Shown piece after piece: positions 16,610-25,495 of a stretch of 34,285 bases of DNA; the first letter of the stretch is position 1, and each line of letters opens with the position of its first letter. The notes under the pieces are model-generated. The model had not been told where the DNA came from and made no database searches. It saw only the letters and a list, made by a program, of their open reading frames with translations. The DNA lies in contig JAENYN010000046.1 in the NCBI GenBank assembly GCA_016841765.1, positions 1 to 34,285 on the forward strand, in the 5' to 3' direction. This DNA is from Guptibacillus hwajinpoensis (lineage in GTDB: Bacteria > Bacillota > Bacilli > Bacillales > Bacillaceae_O). The position numbers and the translations under genes were made by a program.

Positions 16610-16942
16610 GTGACATCAAACGAAATCAATCATAGCGAAATAAACCCGACAGATGAGAGGTTTGGGATTGGCCGTCCCGGGTTTGGATTCGGCCGCCCAG
16701 GGTTCGGATTTGGTGGTCCTGGTTTCGGATTCGGCCGTCCAGGATTCGGATTTGGTCGTCCCGGATTCGGGTTCGGTCGTCCCGGATTCGGATTCGGTGG
16801 TCCCGGGTTCGGCTTTGGATATCCCTTCTTGACAGGTTTAGCTGCAGGGGCATTACTAACCCCGGGATTTGGATATCCCTACTATGGATATCCATACTAT
16901 GGATATCCATACTACCCTTATTCCCCATATCCATGCTGCTGA
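16610..16942 (+). CDS. Gly/Phe/Arg/Pro repeat protein, possible coat or surface protein
   Basis: A 110-residue low-complexity protein. After a polar N-terminus (TSNEINHSEINPTDER), seven-residue repeats of the type GFGRPGF occur about six times (residues 20-65), then a short hydrophobic stretch, then YYGYP repeats ending in CC. No signal peptide is evident. The start is GTG at 16610, with AAGGAGG 10 nt upstream; the nearby ATG frame stops at once. Gly/Tyr-rich proteins with terminal cysteines are typical of Bacillus spore coat, but no sporulation promoter could be assigned. The terminator is shared with ydbT. Confidence 0.75.
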   Translation: MTSNEINHSEINPTDERFGIGRPGFGFGRPGFGFGGPGFGFGRPGFGFGRPGFGFGRPGFGFGGPGFGFGYPFLTGLAAGALLTPGFGYPYYGYPYYGYPYYPYSPYPCC

Positions 16943-16949
16943 TAAATGT

Positions 16950-16981
16950 AAAAGAGCTTTTGCCCCCGCAAAAGCTCTTTT
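16950..16981. terminator. Bidirectional terminator between convergent genes
   Basis: A 14-bp perfect stem, AAAAGAGCTTTTGC / GCAAAAGCTCTTTT, with a CCCC loop. The stem ends provide T-runs on both strands, for the repeat protein (+) and ydbT (-). Confidence 0.85.
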
Positions 16982-16987
16982 GATTTC

Positions 16988-18472
16988 TTATTCAGTTAAA
17001 TCAGGCAGGTATAGTACCTCTTTTTTCTCAAGGAAATCCGGTCGCTCATGGGAGTACCACTCAAACATATCGAGAACATCCTCTTCCCGTAAGTCTTTGA
17101 CAGCGAAATGTTTACCGGCGAAGCTGGAAATGACCGCCGAGCTGATACCCGCCAGTGCCTGCCTCCGCTGAAATGGATTTTGGCTGATTTCCATGGACTG
17201 AATCCGTTTTTTCGGCAAGGCCACGGTCGTCCTGCCAAATTGGCGGTACCGTAAAAAAAGGAATCCTGAATCAAGCGTCCACCCCGCATCCTTCCAGCGT
17301 AAATACCCGACCAGGGCGGCCGACGGCAGCAGAAAAAGGGCCGCCAATCCCCACGGGTAGAGCCAAACAGCGGCAGCCGCAGCCGGGATTGCAGCCGGAA
17401 CAATGGCGCGGAAAAGGTAGCGGCGCAATGCCCGTGGCGGTGCACCTGTATACCTGGATGCAAACATGAATTCCGGCATGATTTCCTGTAAAAAAGCTTC
17501 CGTTTCCTGTTTCCGCAAAATCGGGTAAAGCGTAGTCGAAAAATCTTCCTCTTTGCTTGAGGCACCGCCGGCACTTTCGATGAACAATGTCGCATAGCCG
17601 AACGGTTGCCTGAGAAGCGACTCGGATATTCTTACCGCCTGGACGCGGCGGACGGGAATCGTCACCTGCCGTTTTTCTATCAGTCCGCGGCTGATGATCA
17701 AGTCATCTTCTTTCCGGGTAACTGTGAAATTCCCATAGCGAATAATTGTTCCGGCAATGGACAGCAGCCATGCAATGACTGCACCGACGAAAACTCCTGC
17801 AAGTATTACGACAATCCCGAGACCGACAACCCACTCATACGCTTCAATAAAAAAGTCATCAGGAATCAACTCATCAATCTGGGAAGCGAGTGCGGCCATC
17901 GCCGATAAAATGACCCCGATTCCGCCTGAGGTGGAAGCTGCGATCAACAAATCTTTTGTTGTCAGCCGGTACGTGACTTCCTTGTCCGTCTCCGGGCTTT
18001 CCACTCCATCTTCAAACGTATCAACTGCTTCAGGCTTCAATGCTTCCCTTAACTGCTCCGCTACTTCCAGTTTGACGGCAGTAAGGACCGCTTCAGCCTG
18101 CGCACCGCCGCCCGCTGTTTCAACCTGGACTTTCACGAGCCCGAACATCCGCTGCAAAATGCCCCGGCTGAAGTCGATCGACTGGATTCGTTCCAGCGGG
18201 ATATACCGTTTTTTCCGGACGAATATCCCATACTCAATCCGGAGCTCATTTCCTTCCACCCGATATGTATAACGCATCCATGACACGATGCCGACTGCCA
18301 ACAACAGTACAAGAAGCACGAGCAGCCCAAGATAGTAATACTTTTCGAAAGACCCCTCGCCGCCCGGGCCGACAAACACCACAAACAGGACAGGCACAAT
18401 CATTTCTTTCAACAACTTCAAAAATGATATCAGCGCGGCAACGGGATGAAGGCGGCGCGGTTCAAACATCAT
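16988..18472 (-). CDS. ydbT: YdbT, membrane protein with bacterial PH domains
   Basis: A 494-residue membrane protein with bPH_2 (DUF304) modules repeated through the chain: YRVEGNELRIEYGIFVRKKRY near residue 65, FTVTRKEDDLIISRGLIEKRQ near 250, and another near 400. Paired membrane helices lie between them. I chose ATG at 18472 (AGGGTGG 7 nt upstream), which overlaps the ydbS stop by 11 nt. YdbT and YdbS form a pair in Bacillus linked to antimicrobial-peptide tolerance; I recall sigma-W control there but saw no clear sigma-W site here. Confidence 0.88.
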   Translation of the reverse strand: MMFEPRRLHPVAALISFLKLLKEMIVPVLFVVFVGPGGEGSFEKYYYLGLLVLLVLLLAVGIVSWMRYTYRVEGNELRIEYGIFVRKKRYIPLERIQSIDFSRGILQRMFGLVKVQVETAGGGAQAEAVLTAVKLEVAEQLREALKPEAVDTFEDGVESPETDKEVTYRLTTKDLLIAASTSGGIGVILSAMAALASQIDELIPDDFFIEAYEWVVGLGIVVILAGVFVGAVIAWLLSIAGTIIRYGNFTVTRKEDDLIISRGLIEKRQVTIPVRRVQAVRISESLLRQPFGYATLFIESAGGASSKEEDFSTTLYPILRKQETEAFLQEIMPEFMFASRYTGAPPRALRRYLFRAIVPAAIPAAAAAVWLYPWGLAALFLLPSAALVGYLRWKDAGWTLDSGFLFLRYRQFGRTTVALPKKRIQSMEISQNPFQRRQALAGISSAVISSFAGKHFAVKDLREEDVLDMFEWYSHERPDFLEKKEVLYLPDLTE

Positions 18473-18941
18473 CTTTCGCCACCCTCGCCAGTTCGGAAAT
18501 CCTGTCCCTGAGTACGTCCGCTTCCTCAAGTGCCAGGGCGGGAATTTCATGGACGGTCGCTGCCGTTGAAATCATGACGGTTGCAAGCCCGTATCTCCTT
18601 AAAAAAGGGCCCTGTTCGGTATCGACGTGCTGCACCCGCACCATCGGGATGAGTGTCCGTTTCACAATCCAAACCCCGCGCTGCAGGTCAACTTCATTTT
18701 CATGTACTTCATAGCGCCAGCGCTGCCACCGGATTTTCGGCAGCAAAAATATGAACAAAAAGCTTAATACCGCCAGTACAGCTCCGGAAGCAGCGGCAAT
18801 CCAGCCCGGCAGTCCGAAACGGACCGACAGGACAACATACACTATGTATAACACCAAGATTATAATAAACGGAATGGCAGCGGTCATTGACCAGACCTTT
18901 AAGGCCTTCCGCGATATTCGCTGTTGCGGCAACGGTCTCAT
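18462..18941 (-). CDS. ydbS: YdbS, bacterial PH-domain membrane protein
   Basis: A 159-residue protein with two N-terminal membrane helices (about 18-45 and 48-70) and one bPH_2 domain: RYEVHENEVDLQRGVWIVKRTLIPMVRVQHVDTEQGP, with the family signature IPMxRVQHV. It precedes ydbT, translationally coupled through an 11-nt overlap. The ATG at 18941 follows GGGGGA. Confidence 0.9.
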   Translation of the reverse strand: MRPLPQQRISRKALKVWSMTAAIPFIIILVLYIVYVVLSVRFGLPGWIAAASGAVLAVLSFLFIFLLPKIRWQRWRYEVHENEVDLQRGVWIVKRTLIPMVRVQHVDTEQGPFLRRYGLATVMISTAATVHEIPALALEEADVLRDRISELARVAKDDV

Positions 18942-18969
18942 TCTTTTTCCCCCATTGGTCTTTTCCTAC

Positions 18970-18997
18970 ATTGTACCAGTTTTTGCGGGCGGAAAAA
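18970..18997 (-). promoter_or_regulatory. Possible promoter of ydbS-ydbT
   Basis: On the minus strand, an extended -10 TGGTACAAT (TACAAT at 18970-18975) and a poor -35 TTTTTC (18992-18997), 16-bp spacer, about 30 bp before ydbS. Confidence 0.35.
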
Positions 18998-19112
18998 CGG
19001 ATTGGTGTAAAGGCGCTTTGAATTGATTTTATAAAAGGCCGATAAAACCGGAGTCGTGCGCTTCCATTTTGCCGGGAACGCCGACACCCTTAGAATTCTA
19101 TGCGCTGCGCAG

Positions 19113-19350
19113 CTATCACGCGGTACAAGCGGATTTTCACGCGGTTCCCTGCCTGTTTCACGCCGAACCCCATCATTTTCACGCGAAACTTCTGCTGAAT
19201 CCCGCCAAATGACTGTGATCACGCGGTATGGGCAGATTTTCACGCCGGACATCGGCTTTATCACGCGGCATATCGAGGATGGTGTGCCGGACATCGTCAG
19301 CATCCTGTAGCAGTCGCTTTCACGCAGCATAACCCGACTATCACGCAAGC
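19113..19350 (-). repeat. 21-bp periodic array (A3)
   Basis: TCACGC cores with variable 3' bases (TCACGCGG, TTTCACGCCG) recur. The intervals are mostly 21 bp, with one of 19 and a 60-bp gap near the end. The complement reads GCGTGA on the minus strand, the direction of ydbS and uvsE. The array ends within 10 bp of the uvsE stop codon, so it occupies nearly the whole ydbS-uvsE gap and leaves no room for a normal terminator. Confidence 0.78.
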
Positions 19351-19357
19351 TCCGCAG

Positions 19358-20323
19358 TTACAGCACTTTAAAACTCGCCCCATCAATCACTTCCACATCC
19401 GGCCGCTTCTTCACATCTTCCATCAACCGGAACAGGGCATCATCCTTTTGCTTCGCTTCAATCATGCAGTCAATCCGATTGACGCTTCCTTTCACTTGAT
19501 TCAGGAAATCAAACAACATGCCAGAGTCGATGTAATCAGCATGCTCCCTGTAATCTTTCTCATCGCGGGGACTGGAAATGTGCATTTTTAATGGCAGGTC
19601 CGATTGCTCCCACGTTTTTAAAATCCGCTCCCAGTAGACAGTAAAGTCCTTGTCATCATGGTGGGCGAGATGGTGGTGATAGTCGAAAACAAGCGGGATC
19701 CCCAGCTTTTCACATAAATAAAGCGTGTCAGCAGCATTGAACGTCTTATCATCATTTTCGAGCATGATCATTTCCTGAAGGTGCTGCGGCACATAGCCCC
19801 AATTATTGACGAACACTTCAAGCGCCTTTTCTTTATCTTTATATGCACCGCCTACATGAAGCACACAGCGGTGGCGGGCGGAGATGCCCATTCCTTTTAA
19901 CAGGCCGTGATGCATGTTGAGTGTTTTGATGGTGTTATTGAGGACATCGACTTTTCTTGAAGTCAAAAGCACGAAATGATCCGGATGGAAATCAACCCGG
20001 GCCGGATGATCGGCTAGCCAGTTTCCAATTTCGGCAAGAGGGCCCTCCACCGCTTTGAGATAGTCCCACTCTTCCACTTCAGGGTGATTGGCAAGCGGGA
20101 TGAGCCGCGAACTGAACCTGAAAAAAGAAATGTCATGGGCGACATTATGCTTCAGGAGCCGCAGGCTGTTTTCGAGATTGGTGCGGGCGATCCTTTCGAG
20201 TTTGCGGATTGCCGCTTCCCGGTCTTTTATTTTTTGAAATTGCGAAAACGTCATCGTCCGTGACGGTGATGCATTCTGCAAATTAACACTCATGGCAACA
20301 TATCCAAGTTTTACGATTGTCAT
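19358..20323 (-). CDS. uvsE: UV damage endonuclease UvsE
   Basis: A 321-residue TIM-barrel nuclease that nicks 5' of UV photoproducts. Typical motifs are FRFSSRLIPLANHP, VDFHPDHFVLLTS, VLHVGGAYKDKEKA, LENDDKTFNAADTL, VFDYHHHLAHHDD, KMHISSPRDEKDYREHADY and DCMIEAKQKDDALFRLM. These His, Glu and Asp residues form the three-metal site. ATG at 20323 with AGAGGTG upstream aligns with B. subtilis UvsE; the longer frame to 20413 has no support and would overlap mscL. It lies 73 bp downstream of mscL on the same strand. Confidence 0.95.
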   Translation of the reverse strand: MTIVKLGYVAMSVNLQNASPSRTMTFSQFQKIKDREAAIRKLERIARTNLENSLRLLKHNVAHDISFFRFSSRLIPLANHPEVEEWDYLKAVEGPLAEIGNWLADHPARVDFHPDHFVLLTSRKVDVLNNTIKTLNMHHGLLKGMGISARHRCVLHVGGAYKDKEKALEVFVNNWGYVPQHLQEMIMLENDDKTFNAADTLYLCEKLGIPLVFDYHHHLAHHDDKDFTVYWERILKTWEQSDLPLKMHISSPRDEKDYREHADYIDSGMLFDFLNQVKGSVNRIDCMIEAKQKDDALFRLMEDVKKRPDVEVIDGASFKVL

Positions 20324-20396
20324 AACGGACACCTCTGATGGCATACTGTCCAAAGAACCGTGCCGGTAAATGGACTTCTTGATGGTTAGTATGCCT

Positions 20397-20906
20397 TCAG
20401 CGTCTCTTTTCATTACGGGAACGGCCGGCCACCATCACGCGGGGCCTGTCCGTTTTATTGCCGTTAACGGCTCCGGGCATATGTGACGTGCAGCGCGGGC
20501 ACCGTACAGCCTCCAGGCTGATCGAGCTCTTACAGTAAGGGCATTCTTTTGTGGCAAGCGGAACAACCGGGCCTGTCCGGAGCTTGTTGATCTGCTTGAT
20601 GCTGATGAAGATGGCGAAGGTTACAATTAAAAAATGCAGGACAGCACTGATAAAAAGCCCGTAATTGATTGTTGCCGCTCCATTCGCCTTTGCTTCAACA
20701 AGAGAATCAAACGGCTGTCCCGACAGGTTGATATAAAGACTGGCGAAGTCCACCTTGCCGAGCAAAAGGCCGACCGGCGGCATCAACATATCGGAAATGA
20801 ACGAATCGATGATTTTCCCAAAAGCTGTCCCGATCAATACCCCGATACTCATATCGACCATATTCCCTTTAAGCGCAAACTCTTTGAACTCATTCACCAA
20901 TTTCAA
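20397..20906 (-). CDS. mscL: MscL channel with a C-terminal zinc-ribbon-like tail
   Basis: A 169-residue large-conductance mechanosensitive channel. It has the N-terminal helix KEFALKGNMVDMSIGVLIGTAF (TM1), a periplasmic loop, and TM2 (INYGLFISAVLHFLIVTFAIFI). After TM2 come two CxxC pairs (C122/C125, C136/C139: CPYC and CPRC), like a zinc ribbon, then a basic tail. Classical MscL is about 130-150 residues without cysteines there. The start is TTG at 20906, with AAGGGG 9 nt upstream. It releases solutes on hypo-osmotic shock. Confidence 0.93.
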   Translation of the reverse strand: MKLVNEFKEFALKGNMVDMSIGVLIGTAFGKIIDSFISDMLMPPVGLLLGKVDFASLYINLSGQPFDSLVEAKANGAATINYGLFISAVLHFLIVTFAIFISIKQINKLRTGPVVPLATKECPYCKSSISLEAVRCPRCTSHMPGAVNGNKTDRPRVMVAGRSRNEKRR

Positions 20907-21117
20907 CCTGTGCCGCCCCTTTTCCTTTTTGTTATCAAGGTATGTTTGTCCGGCTGCTGTGATGACGGTTTATAATTCCGGCGGTGCGGGATGCGGGGCG
21001 GTTTGGTGGCGGTCCCCCCCGGTTACGGAAAGCTGTTATCGGCGGAAAATATAAAAACGCCGTTAAAAGTGTCATGGTTTTAGCGGATTCGCGCTTTTCG
21101 GGGACGGTTTATCTGGT

Positions 21118-21378
21118 GATTCACGCCATATGGATAAAGGAACGCGCGATAGCTGCATAATTATATGCGGTATCAAGCATCTTTCACGCCGAAAGAGGGC
21201 CGCAGTTAATCAAGCGCTTCAGTTTCACGCCATATCTCCAAGTTTTCACGCTAAATCCGTCCTATTTCGCGCCAAATGCCTTTGTTTTCACGCGGTACCT
21301 CGGCCTTTTCGCGCCAGACACCCGGTTTCGCGCCATAACGCGAATCTTTCACGCCGAAACCCGGCTATTTCACGCCGC
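21118..21378 (-). repeat. 21-bp periodic array (A4)
   Basis: Cores TTTCACGCC / TTTCGCGCC on the plus strand (GGCGTGAAA on the minus). Six steps of 21 bp and one of 19 occur between about 21230 and 21378. The first core at 21119 is 63 bp (3 x 21) before the next one at 21182, which is followed by a 41-bp step. The rest of the 20907-21573 gap shows no supportable gene; 21390-21570 is unassigned. Confidence 0.82.
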
Positions 21379-21573
21379 TCGGCCATTCCTGCCCATACAG
21401 ACCAAAACGCTATCCCACAGGTGAAACAGACTATTTAAATACGCCGAATTGCCACACGACATCAGCAATGAAGTCCGCAGGCCAACCTGGTTAGAGTGCG
21501 TCTGTCTCTCTGGAGGAACCTGCCAGCGATAGCCTCAGGTCATCCGGCCCTCCCCGGCACCCCTTAAAAACAG

Positions 21574-21605
21574 AAAAAACACCGCCCGGTTGCCCGGACG
21601 GTGTT
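21574..21605 (-). terminator. Terminator of cshA
   Basis: On the minus strand, a strong stem AACACCGTCCGG / CCGGGCGGTGTT with a short loop, followed by a T-rich tract (TTTTTTCTGTTTTT). It lies 12 bp past the cshA stop. Confidence 0.88.
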
Positions 21606-21616
21606 CTCCCTGTCAT

Positions 21617-23098
21617 TTATCGGTTATTGTTGTTCTTTTTATAATTGCTGCGGCCTTTTTTGTTGTAGGAGTTGCGCTGCTGGCCGCCGCTGCGGCTGCG
21701 GGAGTTGCGGTCGCGATTGCGTCCGCTGCTACCGCCTTTTCCTTTATAGCCGCCGGAGTACCCGCGTGCTTTTTTCGTGCTGATCGGTTCAACTGAAGAA
21801 AGCTTCACAGGTGTTGTATCCGGTTCTTTTGTTAAAAGCTTGAGCGCAGCAGACAGGACGGAAATAGAGTCATACTCACCAAGAAGCTCTTCGGCAAGAT
21901 GCTTGTAGTAGCTTGTGTTCCCGCTGTCAATGGTTTCCTGGATGCGGTCGACGGTAATACGCTTTTGGCCTTCGAGTGCTTCGTCCATAGACGGCATTTT
22001 TTTCTTTTCGATTTTCCGCTTTGTAGTTTTTTCGATCAATCTCAGCTGCGGAATTTCACGTGGTGTCACGAAAGAAATGGCGAGACCGCTCTTGCCGGCA
22101 CGTCCTGTACGTCCCACGCGGTGCACATAACTTTCCGGATCCTGCGGGATATCAAAGTTATACACATGTGTTACTCCGGAAATATCGAGTCCGCGGGCTG
22201 CAACGTCAGTGGCGACAAGGATTTCGATATCGCCGCCTTTGAACTTGCGGAGCACTTGCAGCCGGCGGGACTGCGTCAGGTCTCCGTGAAGCCCTTCTGC
22301 GGAATAGCCGCGTGAGTTGAGCGCTTCGGCCACTTCATCGACACGTCGCTTCGTACGCCCGAAAATGATGGCAAGCTCGGGTGAATCAATATCGATCAAG
22401 CGGGTCAGCACATCGAACTTTTGCTTTTCCTGCACTTCATAATAAACTTGGTCAATGTTCGGAACGGTAACTTCTTTGGATTTCACTTTCACTACTTCCG
22501 GGTTACTCATGAAGCGTTCAGCGATTTTTTGGATCGGGCCAGGCATTGTAGCTGAGAACAGCAAAGTCTGGCGCTCCTCCGGAATCGACTTCAGGATGGA
22601 CTCGATGTCTTCGATGAAGCCCATGTTCAGCATTTCGTCAGCTTCGTCAAGAACGACTGTCTCAATATTGTTCAAGCGCAGCGTTCTGCGGTTGATATGG
22701 TCAAGCAGCCTTCCCGGTGTACCGACGATGATTTCCGGGTTCTTTTTCAACGCGCGGATCTGGCGGTTGATATCCTGTCCGCCGTAAATCGGCAGTGTGC
22801 GGATGCCGGTATAGCGTCCGACCCGGTTCAATTCTTCGCCGACCTGGACAGCAAGTTCCCTTGTCGGTGCGATGACGATGCCCTGGATTTTCCCGGCCTT
22901 CACATCGATTTTTTCAATCATCGGAATGCCGAAAGCGGTCGTTTTTCCTGTACCGGTTTGGGCCTGTCCAATAACATCTCTGCCGTTCATTGCGAGGGGG
23001 ATAGTCTGTCCCTGGATAGGAGTTGCTTCCTCAAATCCCATCTGGCTTACTGACTTCAAAATACCTTCGCTTAAATTTAACTCTTGAAAAGTTGTCAA
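21617..23098 (-). CDS. cshA: DEAD-box RNA helicase CshA
   Basis: A 493-residue ATP-dependent RNA helicase. The order is Q motif ([15 protein letters not shown]), Walker [22 protein letters not shown], and motif [12 protein letters not shown]. Then a dimerisation region and a basic Arg/Gly/Ser/Asn tail ([16 protein letters not shown]). CshA works in mRNA decay and ribosome assembly, mainly in the cold. TTG at 23098 gives the same N-terminus as B. subtilis and is 10 nt from AAAGGAG. The ATG at 23107 is only 1 nt from it, so the exact start is uncertain. Confidence 0.95.
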   Translation of the reverse strand: MTTFQELNLSEGILKSVSQMGFEEATPIQGQTIPLAMNGRDVIGQAQTGTGKTTAFGIPMIEKIDVKAGKIQGIVIAPTRELAVQVGEELNRVGRYTGIRTLPIYGGQDINRQIRALKKNPEIIVGTPGRLLDHINRRTLRLNNIETVVLDEADEMLNMGFIEDIESILKSIPEERQTLLFSATMPGPIQKIAERFMSNPEVVKVKSKEVTVPNIDQVYYEVQEKQKFDVLTRLIDIDSPELAIIFGRTKRRVDEVAEALNSRGYSAEGLHGDLTQSRRLQVLRKFKGGDIEILVATDVAARGLDISGVTHVYNFDIPQDPESYVHRVGRTGRAGKSGLAISFVTPREIPQLRLIEKTTKRKIEKKKMPSMDEALEGQKRITVDRIQETIDSGNTSYYKHLAEELLGEYDSISVLSAALKLLTKEPDTTPVKLSSVEPISTKKARGYSGGYKGKGGSSGRNRDRNSRSRSGGQQRNSYNKKGRSNYKKNNNNR

Positions 23099-23293
23099 TC
23101 TTATCATTCTCCTTTTATCTATTTCGGATTTCCGTTGTTGCTGCTCCGGAATCTCTTGTTCCATAAAAATCGGTCTTACAAAGGCTGTTTCTATGTAAAC
23201 ATGGAAAAAGGCAGTTTCCACCTGATGGGAAGATTGCCTTTATTACCCGACTCAACAGCATCGCAATCCTTTACCTTAAAAAGATTTGCACTG

Positions 23294-23322
23294 TTGCTAT
23301 CCAGTTGCGAACCCTCTAAAAT
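23294..23322 (+). promoter_or_regulatory. Possible promoter of the EamA gene
   Basis: TTGCTA (23294-23299), a 17-bp spacer and TAAAAT (23317-23322), about 95 bp before the start codon. The 23108-23414 gap otherwise holds no gene; the cshA promoter must lie there but was not identified with confidence. Confidence 0.45.
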
Positions 23323-23414
23323 TAACATAATCGTATCACTTTCCCGTGAATTATTCAACGGACACACTTTCGTGCCTGCTGGAGAATGGATTATAAAATG
23401 AAGAGGGATGCAAA

Positions 23415-24338
23415 ATGAATAAACCAGTTATCAATCCTTTCGTTGCACTTGCGGTAGGTGCTGTATCCGTTTCCACCTCAGCCATCCTGGTCAAGCTGGC
23501 TACGGCACCGGCACCCGTCACTGCAGCATACCGGCTTTTATTTACCGTATTGCTCATGCTGCCGGTCATATTGTTCAAGTACAGGAAAGAACTTAAGCTG
23601 ATTAATCGCAGAGATTTGATCTTTACAGTTGTTGCCGGGATGTTTTTGGCGCTCCATTTCATTCTGTGGTTTGAATCGCTTGAATATACATCGGTCGCCA
23701 GTTCGGTTGTGCTTGTCACGCTGCAGCCGCTGTTTGCGTTTGTCGGCACGTATTTTTTCTTTAAGGAAAAGCTGACGTCCGGAGCAGCACTCAGTGTCAT
23801 CCTTGCATTATCGGGCAGCTTCATGATCAGCTGGGGCGACTTCATGGTAAGCGGTGCCGCGCTATTCGGCGATATCCTTGCCCTGCTCGGGGCAGCGGCA
23901 GTCACCGGCTACTTTTTAGCAGGCCAGACAGTAAGGAAACGCCTGTCTCTGATGACCTATACGTTTGTGGCATACAGCATCAGCACAATCTTTTTGTTTA
24001 CATACAGCCTTTTGTTGGGACATTCATTACAAGCATACCCAAAAAACGACTGGCTCATGTTTCTATTACTCGCCATTTTTCCGACGCTTCTCGGGCATAC
24101 GTTATTTAACTGGGCATTGAAATGGCTGAGCACATCCGTCATATCCATGAGCATTCTGTTCGAGCCGATCGGGGCTTCCATTCTCGCCTATTACATCCTT
24201 GGCGAAACGGTCTCGAAGACCCAAATCACAGGCGGGTTCCTGATTCTTTTTGGGATATTCCTGTTTCTCTTCTTCCATAAACGTGCCAGACAGCGCGCAG
24301 AAGCACTTCAAGGTTTTAATAGGCGGGCTGATGCATAA
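23415..24338 (+). CDS. EamA/DMT family transporter
   Basis: A 307-residue integral membrane protein with ten predicted helices in two EamA repeats (the first about 10-145, the second about 155-290). Typical features are ITAAYRLLF-like sequence in helix 2, ESLEYTSVASSVVLVTLQPLF before helix 4, and SVISMSILFEPIGASILAYYILGE in the second half. Members export or import metabolites, amino acids or drugs; the substrate cannot be deduced. ATG follows AGAGGG by 7 nt. The next gene degV starts 47 bp after its stop and may be cotranscribed. Confidence 0.9.
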   Translation: MNKPVINPFVALAVGAVSVSTSAILVKLATAPAPVTAAYRLLFTVLLMLPVILFKYRKELKLINRRDLIFTVVAGMFLALHFILWFESLEYTSVASSVVLVTLQPLFAFVGTYFFFKEKLTSGAALSVILALSGSFMISWGDFMVSGAALFGDILALLGAAAVTGYFLAGQTVRKRLSLMTYTFVAYSISTIFLFTYSLLLGHSLQAYPKNDWLMFLLLAIFPTLLGHTLFNWALKWLSTSVISMSILFEPIGASILAYYILGETVSKTQITGGFLILFGIFLFLFFHKRARQRAEALQGFNRRADA

Positions 24339-24385
24339 ATGATACAATATAAAAAGAACGAATAAGGTAAGGTGGGTGGTATTTT

Positions 24386-25240
24386 ATGGCGATAAAACTG
24401 ATCACTGACGGCAGCTGTGACTTGCCTCAAGATATATTCGAAAAATACGATATTGAAGTTGTTCCCTTAACGGTCTCGTTTGGTGACCGGCATTTTAAGA
24501 CCGGTGCTGAAATCGACAGCCAGACGTTTTACCGGATGATGCGTGAAGAAGAGGATTTCCCAAGATCGGCAAGCCCTTCTCCGCAGGACTTCCTGGATGT
24601 GTTCGAAAAGACAGCTCCAGCAGATGAGATTCTCGTTCTTGCCCTGTCAAATGCACTGAGCAGCACGTATGACAGCGCCATGATGGCCAGGCAAATGTTT
24701 CTGGACGAGCATGCCGGCCGCAGGGTGGAAGTGTTCAATACAAACTCCGCATCTGCAGGACTCGCCCTGCTCGTATACGAAACTGCGCTAGAAATTGAAG
24801 ACGGGCTCGGAATGGATGCCATTGTCGCTTCCGTAGAAGAACGGATCGAGGATACGAACACCGCTTTTGTGCTCGATACACTTGAAAATGTGATAAAAGG
24901 CGGACGTCTTGACCGGGTGCGTGGTGCCATTGCCAAAACGCTCAACATCAAATTACTCATGAAAGCTGCCGATGAAGGCGACCTCGAAGTCGTCGAAAAA
25001 GTCCGCGGCAATAAAAAGGCAATGCGCCGCTTTGTTGAACAGATCGGTGAATACGGCAAAAACTTCGAGAAAAAAGTGCTTGCACTCGCCCACAGCAACT
25101 GTGAAGAAAAAGCCCGTGCCATTGTCGAAGAAATTCAAAAACAGTACAACTTTAAAGAAGTCATCATCTCGGAAATCGGCCCGCTGATCGGCACATATGC
25201 CGGTGAAGGCGGACTGGTAATCGGATACCGAAAAAAATAA
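24386..25240 (+). CDS. DegV family fatty-acid-binding protein
   Basis: A 284-residue two-domain DegV protein. It opens with IKLITDGSCDLPQDIFEKYDIEVVPLTV, contains SPSPQDFLDVFEK and NALSSTYDSAM, the lid segment NTNSASAGLALLVYETA and the signature ENVIKGGRLDRVRGAIAKTLNIK. DegV (FakB-like) proteins bind a fatty acid for the FakA kinase. Whether this copy is a FakB is not decided by sequence. AAGGTGGGTGG lies upstream of the ATG. Confidence 0.92.
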   Translation: MAIKLITDGSCDLPQDIFEKYDIEVVPLTVSFGDRHFKTGAEIDSQTFYRMMREEEDFPRSASPSPQDFLDVFEKTAPADEILVLALSNALSSTYDSAMMARQMFLDEHAGRRVEVFNTNSASAGLALLVYETALEIEDGLGMDAIVASVEERIEDTNTAFVLDTLENVIKGGRLDRVRGAIAKTLNIKLLMKAADEGDLEVVEKVRGNKKAMRRFVEQIGEYGKNFEKKVLALAHSNCEEKARAIVEEIQKQYNFKEVIISEIGPLIGTYAGEGGLVIGYRKK

Positions 25241-25250
25241 TGAACAAAAA

Positions 25251-25378
25251 CGCAGGGCGCCCGCTTAGCGGTGTACGCATAAGCGGGGGTGCCCGCAAGA
25301 AGGTGGTCTTTCCTTCTTGAGGGGATTACCGCTTATAACGATAGCCGCTGGCGCCTGGAGCTGGATGACTCCCTTATC
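25251..25378. repeat. Structured intergenic repeat, MITE-like
   Basis: A large hairpin (GGGCGCCCGCTTA at 25255-25267 pairing with TAAGCGGGGGTGCCC at 25280-25294) is followed by a second (AAGAAGG / CCTTCTT, 25297-25318) and ends with CGCTGGCGCCTGGAGCTGG. From memory, sequences of this layout, ending in GCGCTGGAGCT-like words, are scattered in Bacillaceae intergenic regions. No T-run follows, so it is not a simple terminator for degV. A genome-wide search is needed to confirm copy number. Confidence 0.45.
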
Positions 25379-25424
25379 GCTTTTATTCACAACGCAAGAA
25401 TTTTATAATTTCATTAACAACGCC

Positions 25425-25471
25425 AAAAAAACAGGAGCCCGCACCGGAATAATCCGGGACGGGCTCCTGTT
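25425..25471 (-). terminator. Terminator after the small gene at 25496
   Basis: AACAGGAGCCCG pairs with CGGGCTCCTGTT around an inner stem (25430-25471). A run of seven T follows on the minus strand. It may also stop plus-strand transcripts from degV. Confidence 0.8.
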
Positions 25472-25495
25472 TCATGCTTCTCTATTTCAAGCTGA

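Noticed and set aside
16610-16942. Link between the 21-bp intergenic arrays and the 21-bp DNA repeats of the Gly/Phe-rich gene
   Set aside because: The repeat words are different (GGATTCGG versus GCGTGAAA). A seven-residue protein repeat is enough to explain the period.
21130-21438. A 102-residue frame
   Set aside because: Heptad translation of array A4; no ribosome binding site.
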